64,000 nt of DNA from Sphingobacterium sp. UBA2700 (GCA_002354335.1 DELI01000019.1:139946-203945); one strand, 5' to 3'; counted from the stretch's first letter, positions 35,082-44,928 are shown. The notes: a model not told the origin generated them from the sequence alone. Numbers and translations: made by a program.

Positions 35082-36851
35082 TTAATAGATTTCAATCATA
35101 TAAGGTATACGTGCTTGTATTCCAGATTGCATAGTAACGCGTTTAAGCTCCTGTAAGTACTTGGCATACTCGCCTAGTTCTTCGTCGATTAGCATTCCTT
35201 TCACTTTCTCTTTAGAAACGGACCATATTTCAGACAATGGATCCTTCGCGCGAGGGTATTCTGTAACACGATAATCGGTTAATTTAGCTTTCGCAGCCGC
35301 GGCTTTAACAGCCTCATCTAAGGTTGCTAAGCGGTCGACCAGCTTCAATTCAACAGCCTGTGCGCCAGTCCATACTCTACCCTGCCCGATACTATCAACG
35401 TTCGCCACAGACATCTTTCTGCCATCAGCAACACGCTTCATGAACACTTGGTAGACGCGATTTACACTACCTTGAATGATGCTCTTTTCTTCTTCTGTCA
35501 ACGGTCTGTCCATATCCACATCCATATCCGCAAATTTTCCAGTTTTGACCGCATCGAAATGAACACCTAGCTTCTCATTGAAGAGCTTCTGAAAGCTTGG
35601 GATAACACCGAACACACCAATTGAACCAGTCAGTGTAGTAGGATCCGCGAAGATAGAGTCTGCCGCAGCAGAGATATAGTAACCACCTGATGCAGCATAA
35701 TCGCCCATAGATACAATCACCGGTTTCACTTTCTTAGTAAGTTCAACTTCTCTCCAGATAACATCGGATGCTAATGCAGAACCTCCCGGAGAATTCACAC
35801 GCAATACAACAGCTTTGATCTTATCATCGTTACGCAACTCACGTAATTCTCTAGATAATTTATCACCACCAATCATCCCAGTAGAACCCTCACCGTCTAC
35901 AATAGCACCATAAGCGTACAGAACTGCTACACGATCTGCAGTACCTTTGCCTGTTGATGGCGTGTTTTTATAATCCAATAGGGAGATCGTAGGTATATCC
36001 TTCTTGCTGTCGATTCCTAGCTTTTCTTTAATTTTCGCTAATATCTCATCCTTATATAAAAGGCTGTCGACAAACTTTAGTTTCACTGCATCCTCAGGGT
36101 ATCTAATCGAGTAGTTGTCGGCAATTCCACGAATACTATCTGCATCCAGCTTTCTGCCAGTAGCGATATCATTTATAAATGTTGAATAGATACTCCCTAA
36201 ATAAGAATTTACTTGTTCGCGGTTAGCCTCGCTCATACTATTCATGATATATGGTTCAACCGCACTTTTATAAGTTCCCACTTTCAGGACCTGCATATCC
36301 ACTCCTACTTTATCTAAAGCGTCTTTAAAGAACATAACTGAACTGGCTAACCCTCTAAAGTCTAAGCCGCCTTCAGGGTGTAAGTATATTTGATCAGCAA
36401 CGGAACTAAGGTAGTAGGCCTTTTGCGTAAAGTTTTCACTGTAGGCAACGACAAACTTTCCAGATGCTTTGAAGTCCTGAATAGCGTCGCGGATTGCTTT
36501 CATCGTTGCGAAACCCGTGTTAACACCTTTAACATTTAGATAAATACCTTTGATATTGGAGTCCTCCTTTGCCGCCTGAATTCGAGAAAGAATATCATTT
36601 AAGCCTATACTGCGCATGTTGCTATAGCCCGGCATATCAAGCCCCTCGAATGGATTGGGTTCTGTTTTTTCGGTAATGCTGTGGTCTAATGTGACCAGCA
36701 ACACCGCATTGCTCGGCGTAACGGTTTCCGACGTCGGAGACACCGTGCTCACCATGTATGTAACAATACCAATCAGGATAAAAAACATCAGAATACTGCT
36801 AATCATTATACCTGTAATGGTCGCTAATACGTATTTAAAGAATGACTTCAT
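35082..36851 (-). CDS. sppA: Signal peptide peptidase SppA, long (67K) type
   Basis: This 589-residue membrane-anchored Ser/Lys protease degrades signal peptides after cleavage. A single membrane helix lies at 10-35 (ITGIMISSILMFFILIGIVTYMV). Two homologous halves follow. The N-terminal half carries the catalytic Lys in VGTYKSAVEPYI and the C-terminal half the nucleophile in NSPGGSALASDVI, as in the E. coli 67-kDa form. SMGDYAASGGYYISAAAD and LTGSIGVFG are also conserved. It is divergent from folK across 77 bases. Confidence 0.95.
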   Translation of the reverse strand: MKSFFKYVLATITGIMISSILMFFILIGIVTYMVSTVSPTSETVTPSNAVLLVTLDHSITEKTEPNPFEGLDMPGYSNMRSIGLNDILSRIQAAKEDSNIKGIYLNVKGVNTGFATMKAIRDAIQDFKASGKFVVAYSENFTQKAYYLSSVADQIYLHPEGGLDFRGLASSVMFFKDALDKVGVDMQVLKVGTYKSAVEPYIMNSMSEANREQVNSYLGSIYSTFINDIATGRKLDADSIRGIADNYSIRYPEDAVKLKFVDSLLYKDEILAKIKEKLGIDSKKDIPTISLLDYKNTPSTGKGTADRVAVLYAYGAIVDGEGSTGMIGGDKLSRELRELRNDDKIKAVVLRVNSPGGSALASDVIWREVELTKKVKPVIVSMGDYAASGGYYISAAADSIFADPTTLTGSIGVFGVIPSFQKLFNEKLGVHFDAVKTGKFADMDVDMDRPLTEEEKSIIQGSVNRVYQVFMKRVADGRKMSVANVDSIGQGRVWTGAQAVELKLVDRLATLDEAVKAAAAKAKLTDYRVTEYPRAKDPLSEIWSVSKEKVKGMLIDEELGEYAKYLQELKRVTMQSGIQARIPYMIEIY

Positions 36852-36928
36852 AGAATTGTATGTGATTTTAATTCTAGTAAAAATAAGGTATTATTCGAAT
36901 TATCTTAAACTATTCTTATATTAATCGG

Positions 36929-37417
36929 ATGAATATAGTTTACCTATTAACTGGAGCAAACATTGGGGATCCGAGACAACAGTTGAAGGATGCGAAGGTT
37001 GAAATTGCAGAGCGCGTCGGGAAGATTATCAAGGAATCTTCCATCTATGAATCTGAAGCTTGGGGTGTTGAGGATCAACCGATATTCCTAAACCAGGTCT
37101 TGGAAGTTATTACGCCACTTTCTGCTGCTAAAGTGTTGCAGACAATCCAACAAATTGAGCTGGTGTTAGGAAGAATCCGAGCGCAGCGCTGGGGCTCAAG
37201 AACAATAGACATCGACATTTTATACTATAATAATGACATTATACACGAACCTGATTTGCAGGTTCCTCACCCCTATATACAGGAACGTAACTTTACACTA
37301 ATTCCTCTAAGTGAGATTGCTCCCAATTTCGAACACCCTATTTTCAAAAAAACAAATCAACAACTATTAATGGATTCCAAAGATCCACTGAATGTAAATA
37401 TTGCCAAACATGAGTGA
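36929..37417 (+). CDS. folK: HPPK, 6-hydroxymethyl-7,8-dihydropterin pyrophosphokinase
   Basis: This folate-pathway enzyme transfers pyrophosphate from ATP to hydroxymethyl-dihydropterin. In 162 residues the motifs LLTGANIGDPRQQL (N-terminus), ESEAWGVEDQPIFLNQVLEV (45-64), RAQRWGSRTIDIDILYY (near 93-109, with the Mg2+-binding Asp pair) and VPHPYIQERNFTLIPLSEIAP are seen. The stop overlaps the start of the HPt gene by 8 bases (ATGAGTGA), so they are likely translationally coupled. Confidence 0.96.
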   Translation: MNIVYLLTGANIGDPRQQLKDAKVEIAERVGKIIKESSIYESEAWGVEDQPIFLNQVLEVITPLSAAKVLQTIQQIELVLGRIRAQRWGSRTIDIDILYYNNDIIHEPDLQVPHPYIQERNFTLIPLSEIAPNFEHPIFKKTNQQLLMDSKDPLNVNIAKHE

Positions 37418-37799
37418 TTTTAAAATTATTAACCCGGACGTACTAAAAAGCAGTATGATGAATAATATGGAGATGGTCAAACAGTTGATCGCTCTGTTTC
37501 TAACGCAAGGCAAGGTTGATTTCGAGACCTTGGAAAATGCAGTTAGCGAAAAGAATTATCAAGAAATAGGATCTGAAGCACACCATATCAAACCTACGAT
37601 GGAATATATTGGTGCTTCAAACCTGAGGATGCTATTTCAAGATTTAGAACAAAAAGCAAAGAACAATGGCTCAATCGAAGAAATTGAGGACGCTTTTTCC
37701 ATGCTAAAAAGAGATTTTAATGCAGCGATGCTTGAACTTGAAAGTTATTCTACCTCATTAGTTGATGCCTCATTCGGTACAGAAGCAAAATGCAAATAA
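37410..37799 (+). CDS. HPt-domain phosphotransfer protein
   Basis: This 129-residue single-domain protein has the four-helix HPt pattern around EAHHIKPTMEYIGASNLR; His58 is the likely phosphoacceptor (AHxIK). Such proteins relay phosphate between a hybrid histidine kinase and a response regulator. A hybrid kinase lies at 56646-58814, but partnership is only a possibility. The ATG at 37410 is preferred over the in-frame TTG at 37401. Its last 55 bases overlap the 3' end of pssA on the opposite strand. Confidence 0.85.
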   Translation: MSDFKIINPDVLKSSMMNNMEMVKQLIALFLTQGKVDFETLENAVSEKNYQEIGSEAHHIKPTMEYIGASNLRMLFQDLEQKAKNNGSIEEIEDAFSMLKRDFNAAMLELESYSTSLVDASFGTEAKCK

Positions 37800-38443
37800 G
37801 AGAATAGAATATATAAGACTAATACCAACGGGAGTGCCAAGAATTTAAGTAGCACAATTAGCACCAGGCTAAGCAACAAAAAAAGATATTTAAACTTATT
37901 GGCGCTCCATGCTAAGGAGCTCAACTTCATAGAGAATAGCTTAATTTCCGAAACTAATAAGAAACTACATACTGCAACAATACCAAGGAGCAGAAAAACA
38001 TTGTGCAATACCGGGTAGTCCTGTGCGATAAAAGGTAATGAAATTATAAAAAATGTATTCATTGGAGTATTTACGCCAATAAAGTCCGTAGTCTGTCTTG
38101 TATCAATATTAAATTTAGCCAGTCGCAAGGCTGAGAATATCGTCATAACGTATCCCAAATAAGGAAGATATTGCGAGTCTGTACTTTCTTTCAGCATCAT
38201 AAACATGATGGTTCCCGGTAGAAATCCAAAGCTAATCACATCGGCTAAGGAATCTAGCTCTTTTCCAATCAACGACTTCACATGCAATGCTCGCGCAGAC
38301 ATGCCATCAAAGAAATCGAATATCCCCGAAGCTAACACGCAGTAAAATGCCATCCAGTAATTGCCCTGTAGCGCCATGACAACACCAATACAACCACTAA
38401 ACAAATTAAGAGAGGTAATACTATTTGGAATATATTTCTTCAT
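37745..38443 (-). CDS. pssA: CDP-diacylglycerol-serine O-phosphatidyltransferase
   Basis: This integral-membrane enzyme makes phosphatidylserine, the precursor of phosphatidylethanolamine. The 232 residues include the CDP-alcohol phosphotransferase signature near 45-70 (FFDGMSARALH, GKELDSLADVISFG) and about seven hydrophobic helices. LFSGCIGVVMA at the N-terminus is typical of the Bacillus-type PssA. The gene's 3' end overlaps the HPt gene by 55 bases. A terminator just upstream (38448-38483) separates it from rho. Confidence 0.93.
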   Translation of the reverse strand: MKKYIPNSITSLNLFSGCIGVVMALQGNYWMAFYCVLASGIFDFFDGMSARALHVKSLIGKELDSLADVISFGFLPGTIMFMMLKESTDSQYLPYLGYVMTIFSALRLAKFNIDTRQTTDFIGVNTPMNTFFIISLPFIAQDYPVLHNVFLLLGIVAVCSFLLVSEIKLFSMKLSSLAWSANKFKYLFLLLSLVLIVLLKFLALPLVLVLYILFSYLHFASVPNEASTNEVE

Positions 38444-38447
38444 AAAT

Positions 38448-38483
38448 AAAAAAAGCCATCTTTGAATAAAAGATGGCTTAAAA
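38448..38483 (-). terminator. Terminator between rho and pssA
   Basis: The stem AAGCCATCTTT / AAAGATGGCTT with a GAATA-type loop (about 38453-38479) is followed on the minus strand by a T-run. It lies about 20 bases after the rho stop. Confidence 0.82.
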
Positions 38484-38504
38484 GTATCAATTTAAAATGG
38501 CTTT

Positions 38505-39998
38505 TTAGCCATTCATGCTAATTAAAAATTCTTGATTAGACTTCGTTCCACGCATTTGAGTCAATAAGAATTCCATTGCTTCTTGAGAATTCATATCCGC
38601 TAAATGATTTCTTAATACCCATAGACGTTGTAGTTCTTCGCGATCTACCAATAGATCGTCGCGACGAGTACTTGAAGCTGTAAGGTCGATTGCCGGGAAG
38701 ATACGCTTGTTAGAAAGCTTACGATCCAATTGCAATTCCATATTACCCGTACCTTTAAATTCTTCAAAGATAACCTCATCCATTTTAGAACCAGTCTCTG
38801 TCAATGCTGTTGCAAGAATGGTCAATGAACCGCCATTCTCGATATTACGAGCAGCACCGAAGAAACGCTTAGGTTTATGTAATGCATTCGCATCCACACC
38901 ACCCGAAAGGATTTTACCTGACGCAGGAGCAACGGTATTGTATGCACGCGCTAGACGTGTAATAGAGTCTAATAAGATAACAACATCATGACCACATTCA
39001 ACCATACGTTTTGCTTTCTCTAATACGATGTTAGCAATCTTTACGTGGCGATCTGCAGGCTCATCAAACGTCGAAGATACAACTTCCGCACGTACTGATC
39101 TTGCCATATCTGTCACCTCTTCCGGACGCTCATCGATCAATAAGATGATCAAATAAACCTCTGGGTGGTTCTTAGCGATAGCATTGGCAACCTCTTTCAA
39201 CAAGTTTGTTTTACCTGTCTTAGGCTGAGCTACGATAAGTCCACGCTGGCCTTTACCAATCGGTGTAAACAAATCCATGATACGTGTTGAGTAATTTCCT
39301 GGACCTAAGTCAAGGTTTAATTTCTCATCCGGGAACAATGGTGTTAAATAATCAAAAGGAACGCGGTCTCTTACTTCTGCAGGATCTTGACCGTTGATCG
39401 CTTCTACACGAACCAATGGAAAGTATTTCTCGCCTTCTTTCGGAGGGCGGATACATCCGCGCACATTATCACCAGTCTTTAAACCAAATAATTTGATTTG
39501 CGACTGGGAAACATAAATATCATCTGGGGATGTTAAATAGTTATAATCGGATGATCTTAAGAAACCATAACCATCTGCCATGATTTCCAATACACCTTCA
39601 TTAACAATAACATTATCAAAATCAGAGGAAGAAGATTTTGCTGGCGCGGGTTCTGCCGGAGCAGCTGGTTTCGGAGCCTCAGCAACTTCTACTTCTGTAT
39701 CAACTGCTTGCTCTGCACGCGTTGTTTCTTCTGTGGAACTTGGCTTTCTTGTCACAGCGATTGGCTCTACCGATTTCACTGTACGAACGCGCTTGCGAGG
39801 ACGATCGCCTGAAGCATGGTCTGCTGAATCAGAATCTGCTGCGGGAGCAGCACTATCTTGTTGCGCCTCATCGGCAATAACAGTAATACGATCGATTAGC
39901 TCTTGCTTTCTTAGTTTTTCAGCATCCACAATGCCTAAAACCTTAGCAATCTCGCGTAATTCAGACACGAGCTTCGTATTCAATTCATTAATATCCAT
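38505..39998 (-). CDS. rho: Transcription termination factor Rho with long N-terminal insertion
   Basis: Rho is the hexameric RNA helicase that ends transcription. In 497 residues the order is: Rho N-domain (1-40, [18 protein letters not shown]), a 90-residue Ala/Pro/Glu/Ser-rich insertion (about 45-135), the RNA-binding cold-shock-like domain ([19 protein letters not shown], 140-158), and the ATPase domain with Walker [13 protein letters not shown] (near 262) and Q/R-loop segments. The insertion is absent in E. coli Rho (419 residues) but known in Bacteroidota, where it is disordered and can drive condensate formation. The gene is divergent from the sugar transporter. Confidence 0.96.
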   Translation of the reverse strand: MDINELNTKLVSELREIAKVLGIVDAEKLRKQELIDRITVIADEAQQDSAAPAADSDSADHASGDRPRKRVRTVKSVEPIAVTRKPSSTEETTRAEQAVDTEVEVAEAPKPAAPAEPAPAKSSSSDFDNVIVNEGVLEIMADGYGFLRSSDYNYLTSPDDIYVSQSQIKLFGLKTGDNVRGCIRPPKEGEKYFPLVRVEAINGQDPAEVRDRVPFDYLTPLFPDEKLNLDLGPGNYSTRIMDLFTPIGKGQRGLIVAQPKTGKTNLLKEVANAIAKNHPEVYLIILLIDERPEEVTDMARSVRAEVVSSTFDEPADRHVKIANIVLEKAKRMVECGHDVVILLDSITRLARAYNTVAPASGKILSGGVDANALHKPKRFFGAARNIENGGSLTILATALTETGSKMDEVIFEEFKGTGNMELQLDRKLSNKRIFPAIDLTASSTRRDDLLVDREELQRLWVLRNHLADMNSQEAMEFLLTQMRGTKSNQEFLISMNG

Positions 39999-40316
39999 TA
40001 ATTTATTTTATGATTTATTTAAGGATTTTACTTTTTGATATTTTTCTTTCAGTTCCACATCTGTGTGATGTCCTCAAGGCTCAGGCAAATCCATCTAGAT
40101 TTTTCGATATCCTTCTGAAAGATAATTTTAAGAACTGCACAAAGAAAAAAAGAAGTAATGTAAATTCAAAAGAAAAATAGTAATTTTTTTTCACTTATTC
40201 TTCTCGCATTAACAAATATGCCTAATAAATTGTTTTAGCAAAGCATTTTAACTTTAAATAAATCAAAAAAAGTTCTTTATTTGTAAGATTATTATGGCAA
40301 AATAGATCTAAACTAT
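39999..40316. other. Divergent 318-bp spacer between rho and the sugar transporter
   Basis: This AT-rich spacer contains no gene. A small inverted repeat ACATC/GATGT (about 40061-40075) lies about 70 bases upstream of the rho start and could be part of its leader; Rho autoregulates its own leader in other bacteria. TTTATTTGTAAG at about 40278 may belong to the transporter promoter. Nothing firmer is seen. Confidence 0.35.
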
Positions 40317-42044
40317 ATGAGCAATCACCCAACAAACACAGAAACTAAAACAAACTACCCCGCACTCTATACCCTTATTGTGGTATTCTTTTTTTGGGGA
40401 TTTATCGCTGCGGGAAATAGCGTATTCATCCCGTTTTGTAAAAACTACTTTCACCTAGATCAATTTCAATCACAGCTGATTGACTTTGCCTTTTACTCTG
40501 CCTACTACATTGGCGCACTCCTGCTGTTCATCTTCGGAACCATTTCTGGGAAAGATCTAGTCGGTAAATGGGGATACAAGAGAAGTATTGTCTATGGCCT
40601 GCTCTTTTCCGCATTAGGTGCTGCATCTATGATCGTAGCGGTCGAGGTTAACCTCTATGTAGGAATGCTTATCGGTCTATTTATTGTGGCGCTAGGTTTC
40701 TCCCTGCAACAGACCGCAGCAAACCCCTTCGCTGTAATCCTTGGCGATCCGAAAACAGGAGCTTCCCGTGTGAATCTTGGAGGAGCAGTAAACTCCTTAG
40801 GAACAACAATTGGCCCTTTAATTATCGGATATGCCCTATTTGGCACATTTGAGACAGTATCCGATTCAGAAATTGCCAGCCTGCCGCTCAACAAGGTGGT
40901 TTACTTATATATAGGTGTAGGGCTCTTGTTCATCCTTGCTGCCGCCTTATTCAACTTCTCAAAGAAAGTACCTGCCGGTTTTAACTTAGAACAGATGGAA
41001 TCTGCGAACAAAGCGCGCACGACACTCATTATTATCACTGTTCTCTTATTATGTGCATTTGTTCCAGTATTTACGAGCTACAAATCCGACGCTGCATTAG
41101 AAGTCGCGGCCTTGCAAGAGCAAATTAAAGCGAGCAATGATGCCGGTTTAATTGCGAAGGCGAAAGAGCTTACGCATGGTCTTGAAATCAGCCGTATGTT
41201 CTGGTTATTAGGCGCTTTAGTGGTAGTTGTTGGAGGACTTTTGTTCGCCTATACAAGAGCACAGAAAAACCCGATTGGCTGGGGAGCAATGAAATATCCG
41301 CAGTTGGTATTGGGTATGCTTGCCTTATTTGTATATGTAGGAATCGAAGTTGCCATCGGAAGTAATCTCGGGGAATTATTGACTTTGGACGAGTTCGGCA
41401 ACCTTCAATCCTCGCAAATTACCCCTTACGTGTCTATGTATTGGGGAGGTATGATGATCGGTCGCTGGGCAGGAGCAATTGCTGCATTCAACTTTACCAG
41501 CTCCAAAAAGCAATTATTAACGATCGTTATACCAATTATAGCATTTTCAATTATAATTGGCGTCAATACACTTGCGGGCTTTGATATGTCCGTATTATAT
41601 TACTACATCATCTGTGTAGCGGTTCAAATCATCGCGTTCTTCATCTCAAAAGATAAGCCCGTACGTACCTTAGTTATCTTCGGGACGTTTGGTTTAGTTG
41701 CTATGATCGTTGGTTTAATGACCTCAGGTACGGTCGCAATCTACTCTTTCTTAGCTGGAGGCTTAGCTTGTTCGATTATGTGGGGTTCTATTTTCAGTTT
41801 ATCAATTGTCGGATTAGGAAAATATACCGAGCAAGGGTCTGCCTTCTTAGTGATGATGATTTTAGGTGGCGGTATCATCCCTCCAATCCAAGGAAAACTA
41901 TCTGATATTATTGGTATTCATAACTCTTACATTGTGCCGGTTATCGGATTTATATACATTATATTATTTGCCATCTTAGTGAGAGGATTTTTAACAAAAC
42001 AAGGAATCAATATTGATGATGTGGAGTCTGAAGGCGCACACTAA
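40317..42044 (+). CDS. FucP-type sugar MFS transporter
   Basis: This 575-residue protein has about 12-14 hydrophobic helices. The FucP/GlcP signature is clear: [22 protein letters not shown] in helix 1, [19 protein letters not shown], and [19 protein letters not shown] near 130. A polar insert at about 240-290 ([21 protein letters not shown]) is unusual and makes it longer than FucP (438). The next gene is a GlcNAc-kinase-like BadF ATPase, so uptake of N-acetylglucosamine or another hexose by proton symport is likely. A terminator separates the two genes. Confidence 0.88.
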   Translation: MSNHPTNTETKTNYPALYTLIVVFFFWGFIAAGNSVFIPFCKNYFHLDQFQSQLIDFAFYSAYYIGALLLFIFGTISGKDLVGKWGYKRSIVYGLLFSALGAASMIVAVEVNLYVGMLIGLFIVALGFSLQQTAANPFAVILGDPKTGASRVNLGGAVNSLGTTIGPLIIGYALFGTFETVSDSEIASLPLNKVVYLYIGVGLLFILAAALFNFSKKVPAGFNLEQMESANKARTTLIIITVLLLCAFVPVFTSYKSDAALEVAALQEQIKASNDAGLIAKAKELTHGLEISRMFWLLGALVVVVGGLLFAYTRAQKNPIGWGAMKYPQLVLGMLALFVYVGIEVAIGSNLGELLTLDEFGNLQSSQITPYVSMYWGGMMIGRWAGAIAAFNFTSSKKQLLTIVIPIIAFSIIIGVNTLAGFDMSVLYYYIICVAVQIIAFFISKDKPVRTLVIFGTFGLVAMIVGLMTSGTVAIYSFLAGGLACSIMWGSIFSLSIVGLGKYTEQGSAFLVMMILGGGIIPPIQGKLSDIIGIHNSYIVPVIGFIYIILFAILVRGFLTKQGINIDDVESEGAH

Positions 42045-42097
42045 CAGCAACTAATTGTATAAAATACACTAAGTATTTTAAATTTATTACAAAGTAT

Positions 42098-42135
42098 AAA
42101 ACCTTCACAATCAAAATATTGTGAGGGTTTTTCTT
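42098..42135 (+). terminator. Terminator after the sugar transporter
   Basis: The stem AAACCTTCACAAT / ATTGTGAGGGTTT (one G-T pair) is followed by TTTTCTTT. It lies about 55 bases after the stop codon. Confidence 0.8.
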
Positions 42136-42286
42136 TAAAACTGAGTTTCGTTTACGGGAAATTGCTTGATTATATCAAATAAAAATTCTTATTTTTAGTG
42201 ATAAATCCATTATTTTCGGATTTTAAACAGTCAAAATACCATTGTAAAACAAACAAACAAGTTACTTTAAATTAAATTAAAAAATA

Positions 42287-43150
42287 ATGATCATAATTGC
42301 AGATGGAGGATCTACAAAGACAAACTGGTGTTTGTTAGATGATTCAAATAAAAAAATCTATTTCAACACCGAAGGTTACAACCCATACTTTGTAGATAGT
42401 GATTACATTGTTGCATCCCTTAAGAAAGGATTACCTCATGATATTCCTTTTGAAAAAATCGCTGAGGTAAATTATTACGGGGCAGGGGTTCACAACGAAG
42501 AGAAAGCGAAGATTGTAGAGGAAGCTATACAAGCGGTGTTCCCAAATGCAAAAGTCGAAGTTGGTCATGACTTATTAGCTGCTGCTCGCGCCTTATTAGG
42601 TAACGAAGCAGGATTCGCAGCTATCCTCGGAACAGGTACAAATACCTGTATCTATGACGGAAAAGATATCACACATAACATTGACTCAGCTGCTTATATC
42701 TTAGGTGATGAAGGCAGTGGTAGCTATATCGGTAAAAAACTTTTAACAGACTTCATCCGCGGATTAATGCCAAAAGATGTAGCTGATGTTTTCTACGAAA
42801 CATACAAACTTACTCCGGATGAAATCATGGATAATGTGTACACAAAACCTTTAGCAAATCGCTTCTGCGCAAGCTTTAGTAAATTTGTCTACGACAATAA
42901 CGTGAATATCCAATATACTCGCAAGATTGTTGATGATGCTTTCGAAGCATTCTTTAACAACCTGGTGAGCAAGTACCCTGATTACCAATCTTTCACCTTC
43001 AACTGTATCGGTTCTGTGGGATATAACTTCAGAAACGTGTTGGAAGAGAAAGCTAATCAATATGGTATGAAAGTAGGTAAAATCCTTCGCTCCCCTATTG
43101 ATGATTTAGTACAATTCCACATCAATAGATCGAAGACTACGGCAAACTAG
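42287..43150 (+). CDS. BadF/BadG-family ATPase, N-acetylglucosamine-kinase-like, copy 1
   Basis: This 287-residue ASKHA-fold protein opens IIADGGSTKTNWCLLDD (phosphate 1 loop), has ILGTGTNTCIYDG near 115, and the conserved YILGDEGSGSYIGKKLL near 140. In this family the closest characterised enzymes are eukaryotic-type GlcNAc kinases. The sugar transporter 240 bases upstream supports sugar phosphorylation after uptake. A diverged paralogue of the same length is at 47940-48803. Substrate is inferred. Confidence 0.85.
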   Translation: MIIIADGGSTKTNWCLLDDSNKKIYFNTEGYNPYFVDSDYIVASLKKGLPHDIPFEKIAEVNYYGAGVHNEEKAKIVEEAIQAVFPNAKVEVGHDLLAAARALLGNEAGFAAILGTGTNTCIYDGKDITHNIDSAAYILGDEGSGSYIGKKLLTDFIRGLMPKDVADVFYETYKLTPDEIMDNVYTKPLANRFCASFSKFVYDNNVNIQYTRKIVDDAFEAFFNNLVSKYPDYQSFTFNCIGSVGYNFRNVLEEKANQYGMKVGKILRSPIDDLVQFHINRSKTTAN

Positions 43151-43200
43151 TTCTGTAGTATTTAGTAGTTAGTATTTAGTATTTAGACCTATAGCGTCTA
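43151..43200. repeat. Tail-only relative of the composite elements
   Basis: Directly after the kinase stop come TAGTATTTAGTAGTTAG words ending in TTTAGACCTATAGCG, the same tail as at the left ends of elements B and D. The inner CCAGGAAAGG arms and the opposite tail are missing. It is followed by a terminator and lies between convergent genes. Confidence 0.65.
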
Positions 43201-43214
43201 AGTATTCTAAAAAT

Positions 43215-43256
43215 AAAAGAGAGGGTCTGTATCAAAATACAGACCCTCTCTTTTAT
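43215..43256. terminator. Bidirectional terminator between BadF ATPase and UPF0173
   Basis: An 18-bp perfect stem (AAAAGAGAGGGTCTGTAT and its complement) has a loop of a few A/C bases and flanking A/T runs. It serves both convergent transcripts. Confidence 0.9.
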
Positions 43257-43311
43257 ATATCTTGATTTTTATTCTTGTGTTTATTATCTCTTATAAACTT
43301 TTGAAGTAACC

Positions 43312-43995
43312 CTAGAAGTTAATAGTTTCTCCAATCTTTGGTAATTGAAGATCTAAGCCAGCCGAATCAAAGATCGCTCTTGTAGCCTCTTTATCAATGG
43401 TTATCGGCGGAAAAGAATCGTAATGAATACCGACAATATGCTTACACTTAATAAAATCTGCAGCAATTACAGCATCCTCCGCATCCATCGTATAATGGCC
43501 GCCGATAGGCAACAAAGCTAAATCAATATTAAAACGCTCGAGCAACTTCATCTCCATTGTTAATGCTGTATCACCGGCAAAGTATATAGTCTTTCCTTCA
43601 ACAAAAAACACGTAGCCCACAGGGAATCCTCCATACTGCCCGTCTGGGGTACTATTCGTATGAACCGCATACACCATTTTAACTTTTCCAAACGGAAGGT
43701 TCAGTGTACCGCCGATATTGAACTCGATTACTTTATCATCCGCAACGCCTTGCTTTCTCACCCAAGCTGCTGTTTCAACGATAGCACATACCGTCGCATC
43801 GCTTTGCTTTTGTATGGTCACCATATCTGCAACATGATCTTGATGTCCGTGCGAAAGAAATATATAGTCCGCTTTGATGTCCGCAACATTAACAGACGAT
43901 GCTAAGGGGTTATATGTTATAAAAGGATCTACTAAGACCTTAGTGCCGTTGAAATCAAACTCAACGCAGGATTGTCCATAATAGGTAAGTTTCAT
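43312..43995 (-). CDS. UPF0173 metal-dependent hydrolase (MBL fold)
   Basis: This 227-residue metallo-beta-lactamase-fold protein has the metal motif FLSHGHQDHVADM (near residue 45), VDPFITYNP before it, GDTALTMEMKLLERF and LPIGGHYTMDAEDA in the second half, and a terminal HYDSFPP. This is the widespread UPF0173 group with unknown substrate. The ATG at 43995 is preferred because it starts directly at MKLTYYGQSCVEF; the ATG at 44019 would overlap the upstream gene. It begins 10 bases after the YbaB/EbfC stop. Confidence 0.88.
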   Translation of the reverse strand: MKLTYYGQSCVEFDFNGTKVLVDPFITYNPLASSVNVADIKADYIFLSHGHQDHVADMVTIQKQSDATVCAIVETAAWVRKQGVADDKVIEFNIGGTLNLPFGKVKMVYAVHTNSTPDGQYGGFPVGYVFFVEGKTIYFAGDTALTMEMKLLERFNIDLALLPIGGHYTMDAEDAVIAADFIKCKHIVGIHYDSFPPITIDKEATRAIFDSAGLDLQLPKIGETINF

Positions 43996-44005
43996 CTTCT
44001 CTCTT

Positions 44006-44323
44006 TTATTTATTTCCAAATAGGTTTCCTAATCCGCCTAAGCCACTCAGCATGTCTTGAGATGCAGCAGCCATCTCTGCCTGACTGATGCTCTCTGCTT
44101 GTGTTATCGCCTTATTAAGAGCAACAATTAACAGCTCCTCCAACTCTTCCTTCTCGGCTTCTTTCAGGAATTCAGGGTCGATATGGATCTCCTTGATTTC
44201 CTTGTTGGCTGACGCTACGACGCGAATCTTACCGCCCTCTGCTTCTCCGGATACCGATACATGGTCCAATCTATCTTTAATCTCCTGTGCCTTCTGTTGT
44301 GCTTGAAATAATTTATCGAACAT
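44006..44323 (-). CDS. YbaB/EbfC nucleoid-associated protein
   Basis: This 105-residue DNA-binding dimer family member shows KAQEIKDRLDHVSVSGEAEGGKIRVVASANKEIKEIHIDPEFL and the C-terminal MLSGLGGLGNLFG. It is similar in size to E. coli YbaB (109). The usual neighbour recR is absent here. It forms a two-gene minus-strand unit with UPF0173. Confidence 0.92.
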   Translation of the reverse strand: MFDKLFQAQQKAQEIKDRLDHVSVSGEAEGGKIRVVASANKEIKEIHIDPEFLKEAEKEELEELLIVALNKAITQAESISQAEMAAASQDMLSGLGGLGNLFGNK

Positions 44324-44436
44324 CTCCTTAAATATTGTTTATAAGCCCAATAATACAAAATATTAGCCAATTCTCCGTCAGCAATTAGGTTCTTTTCCTA
44401 AGCTTAAGTACCTTTGTGAATTAACATAGCGTACCG

Positions 44437-44928
44437 ATGAACGAATTAACATACTATTCCGAGATTGCGGAAGATTTACAGAAAAACAATCCTACAGCAT
44501 ACGAAGAACTGGACGAAGAAATACAGATCATCATTCATAAGCTTAAGTTCATCCCCCAAGAAAGCCGACCGATCGTTCAAGTAATCAGCAATGACCAATC
44601 TATACAGCAAGACTACCTACAAGAACTGCTTAAAGTTGCGGGAGCACAGCCCACAGCATCAGCAGTCCCATTAGAAGAGGTTCAAATCCTAATCTTCATC
44701 GACGAAACAACGAACTACCTCAGCACGCTCCCCGTGGAACTTCAAACATTATACGCGGAAAGCAAAGCTGTAAAGAACAATCAAATCTACATTATCCAAA
44801 AACCAGCATTCGCCAAGGATAAAGCTGCATATATCCAGGATATCGAAGTATTAGCAGAAATCGTCCAATCTAAGTACTTTGTATTTGGACACGAGGGCGA
44901 AGAATGGATTAAGTTTGATGTAAGTTAG
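44437..44928 (+). CDS. Small cytosolic protein resembling the C-lobe of BtuF-type binding proteins
   Basis: I do not recognise this 163-residue protein with certainty. The stretch LYAESKAVKNNQIYIIQKPAF, then YIQDIEVLAEIVQSKYF, resembles the C-terminal lobe of helical-backbone metal/cobalamin-binding proteins (typically AVKNGRVY...LEILAELIHP). The N-terminal lobe is replaced by about 60 acidic helical residues, and there is no signal peptide. It could be a cytosolic derivative or a chance likeness. A TACCTTTG box at 44409-44416 suggests its own promoter. Composite element C follows at its stop codon. Confidence 0.55.
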   Translation: MNELTYYSEIAEDLQKNNPTAYEELDEEIQIIIHKLKFIPQESRPIVQVISNDQSIQQDYLQELLKVAGAQPTASAVPLEEVQILIFIDETTNYLSTLPVELQTLYAESKAVKNNQIYIIQKPAFAKDKAAYIQDIEVLAEIVQSKYFVFGHEGEEWIKFDVS

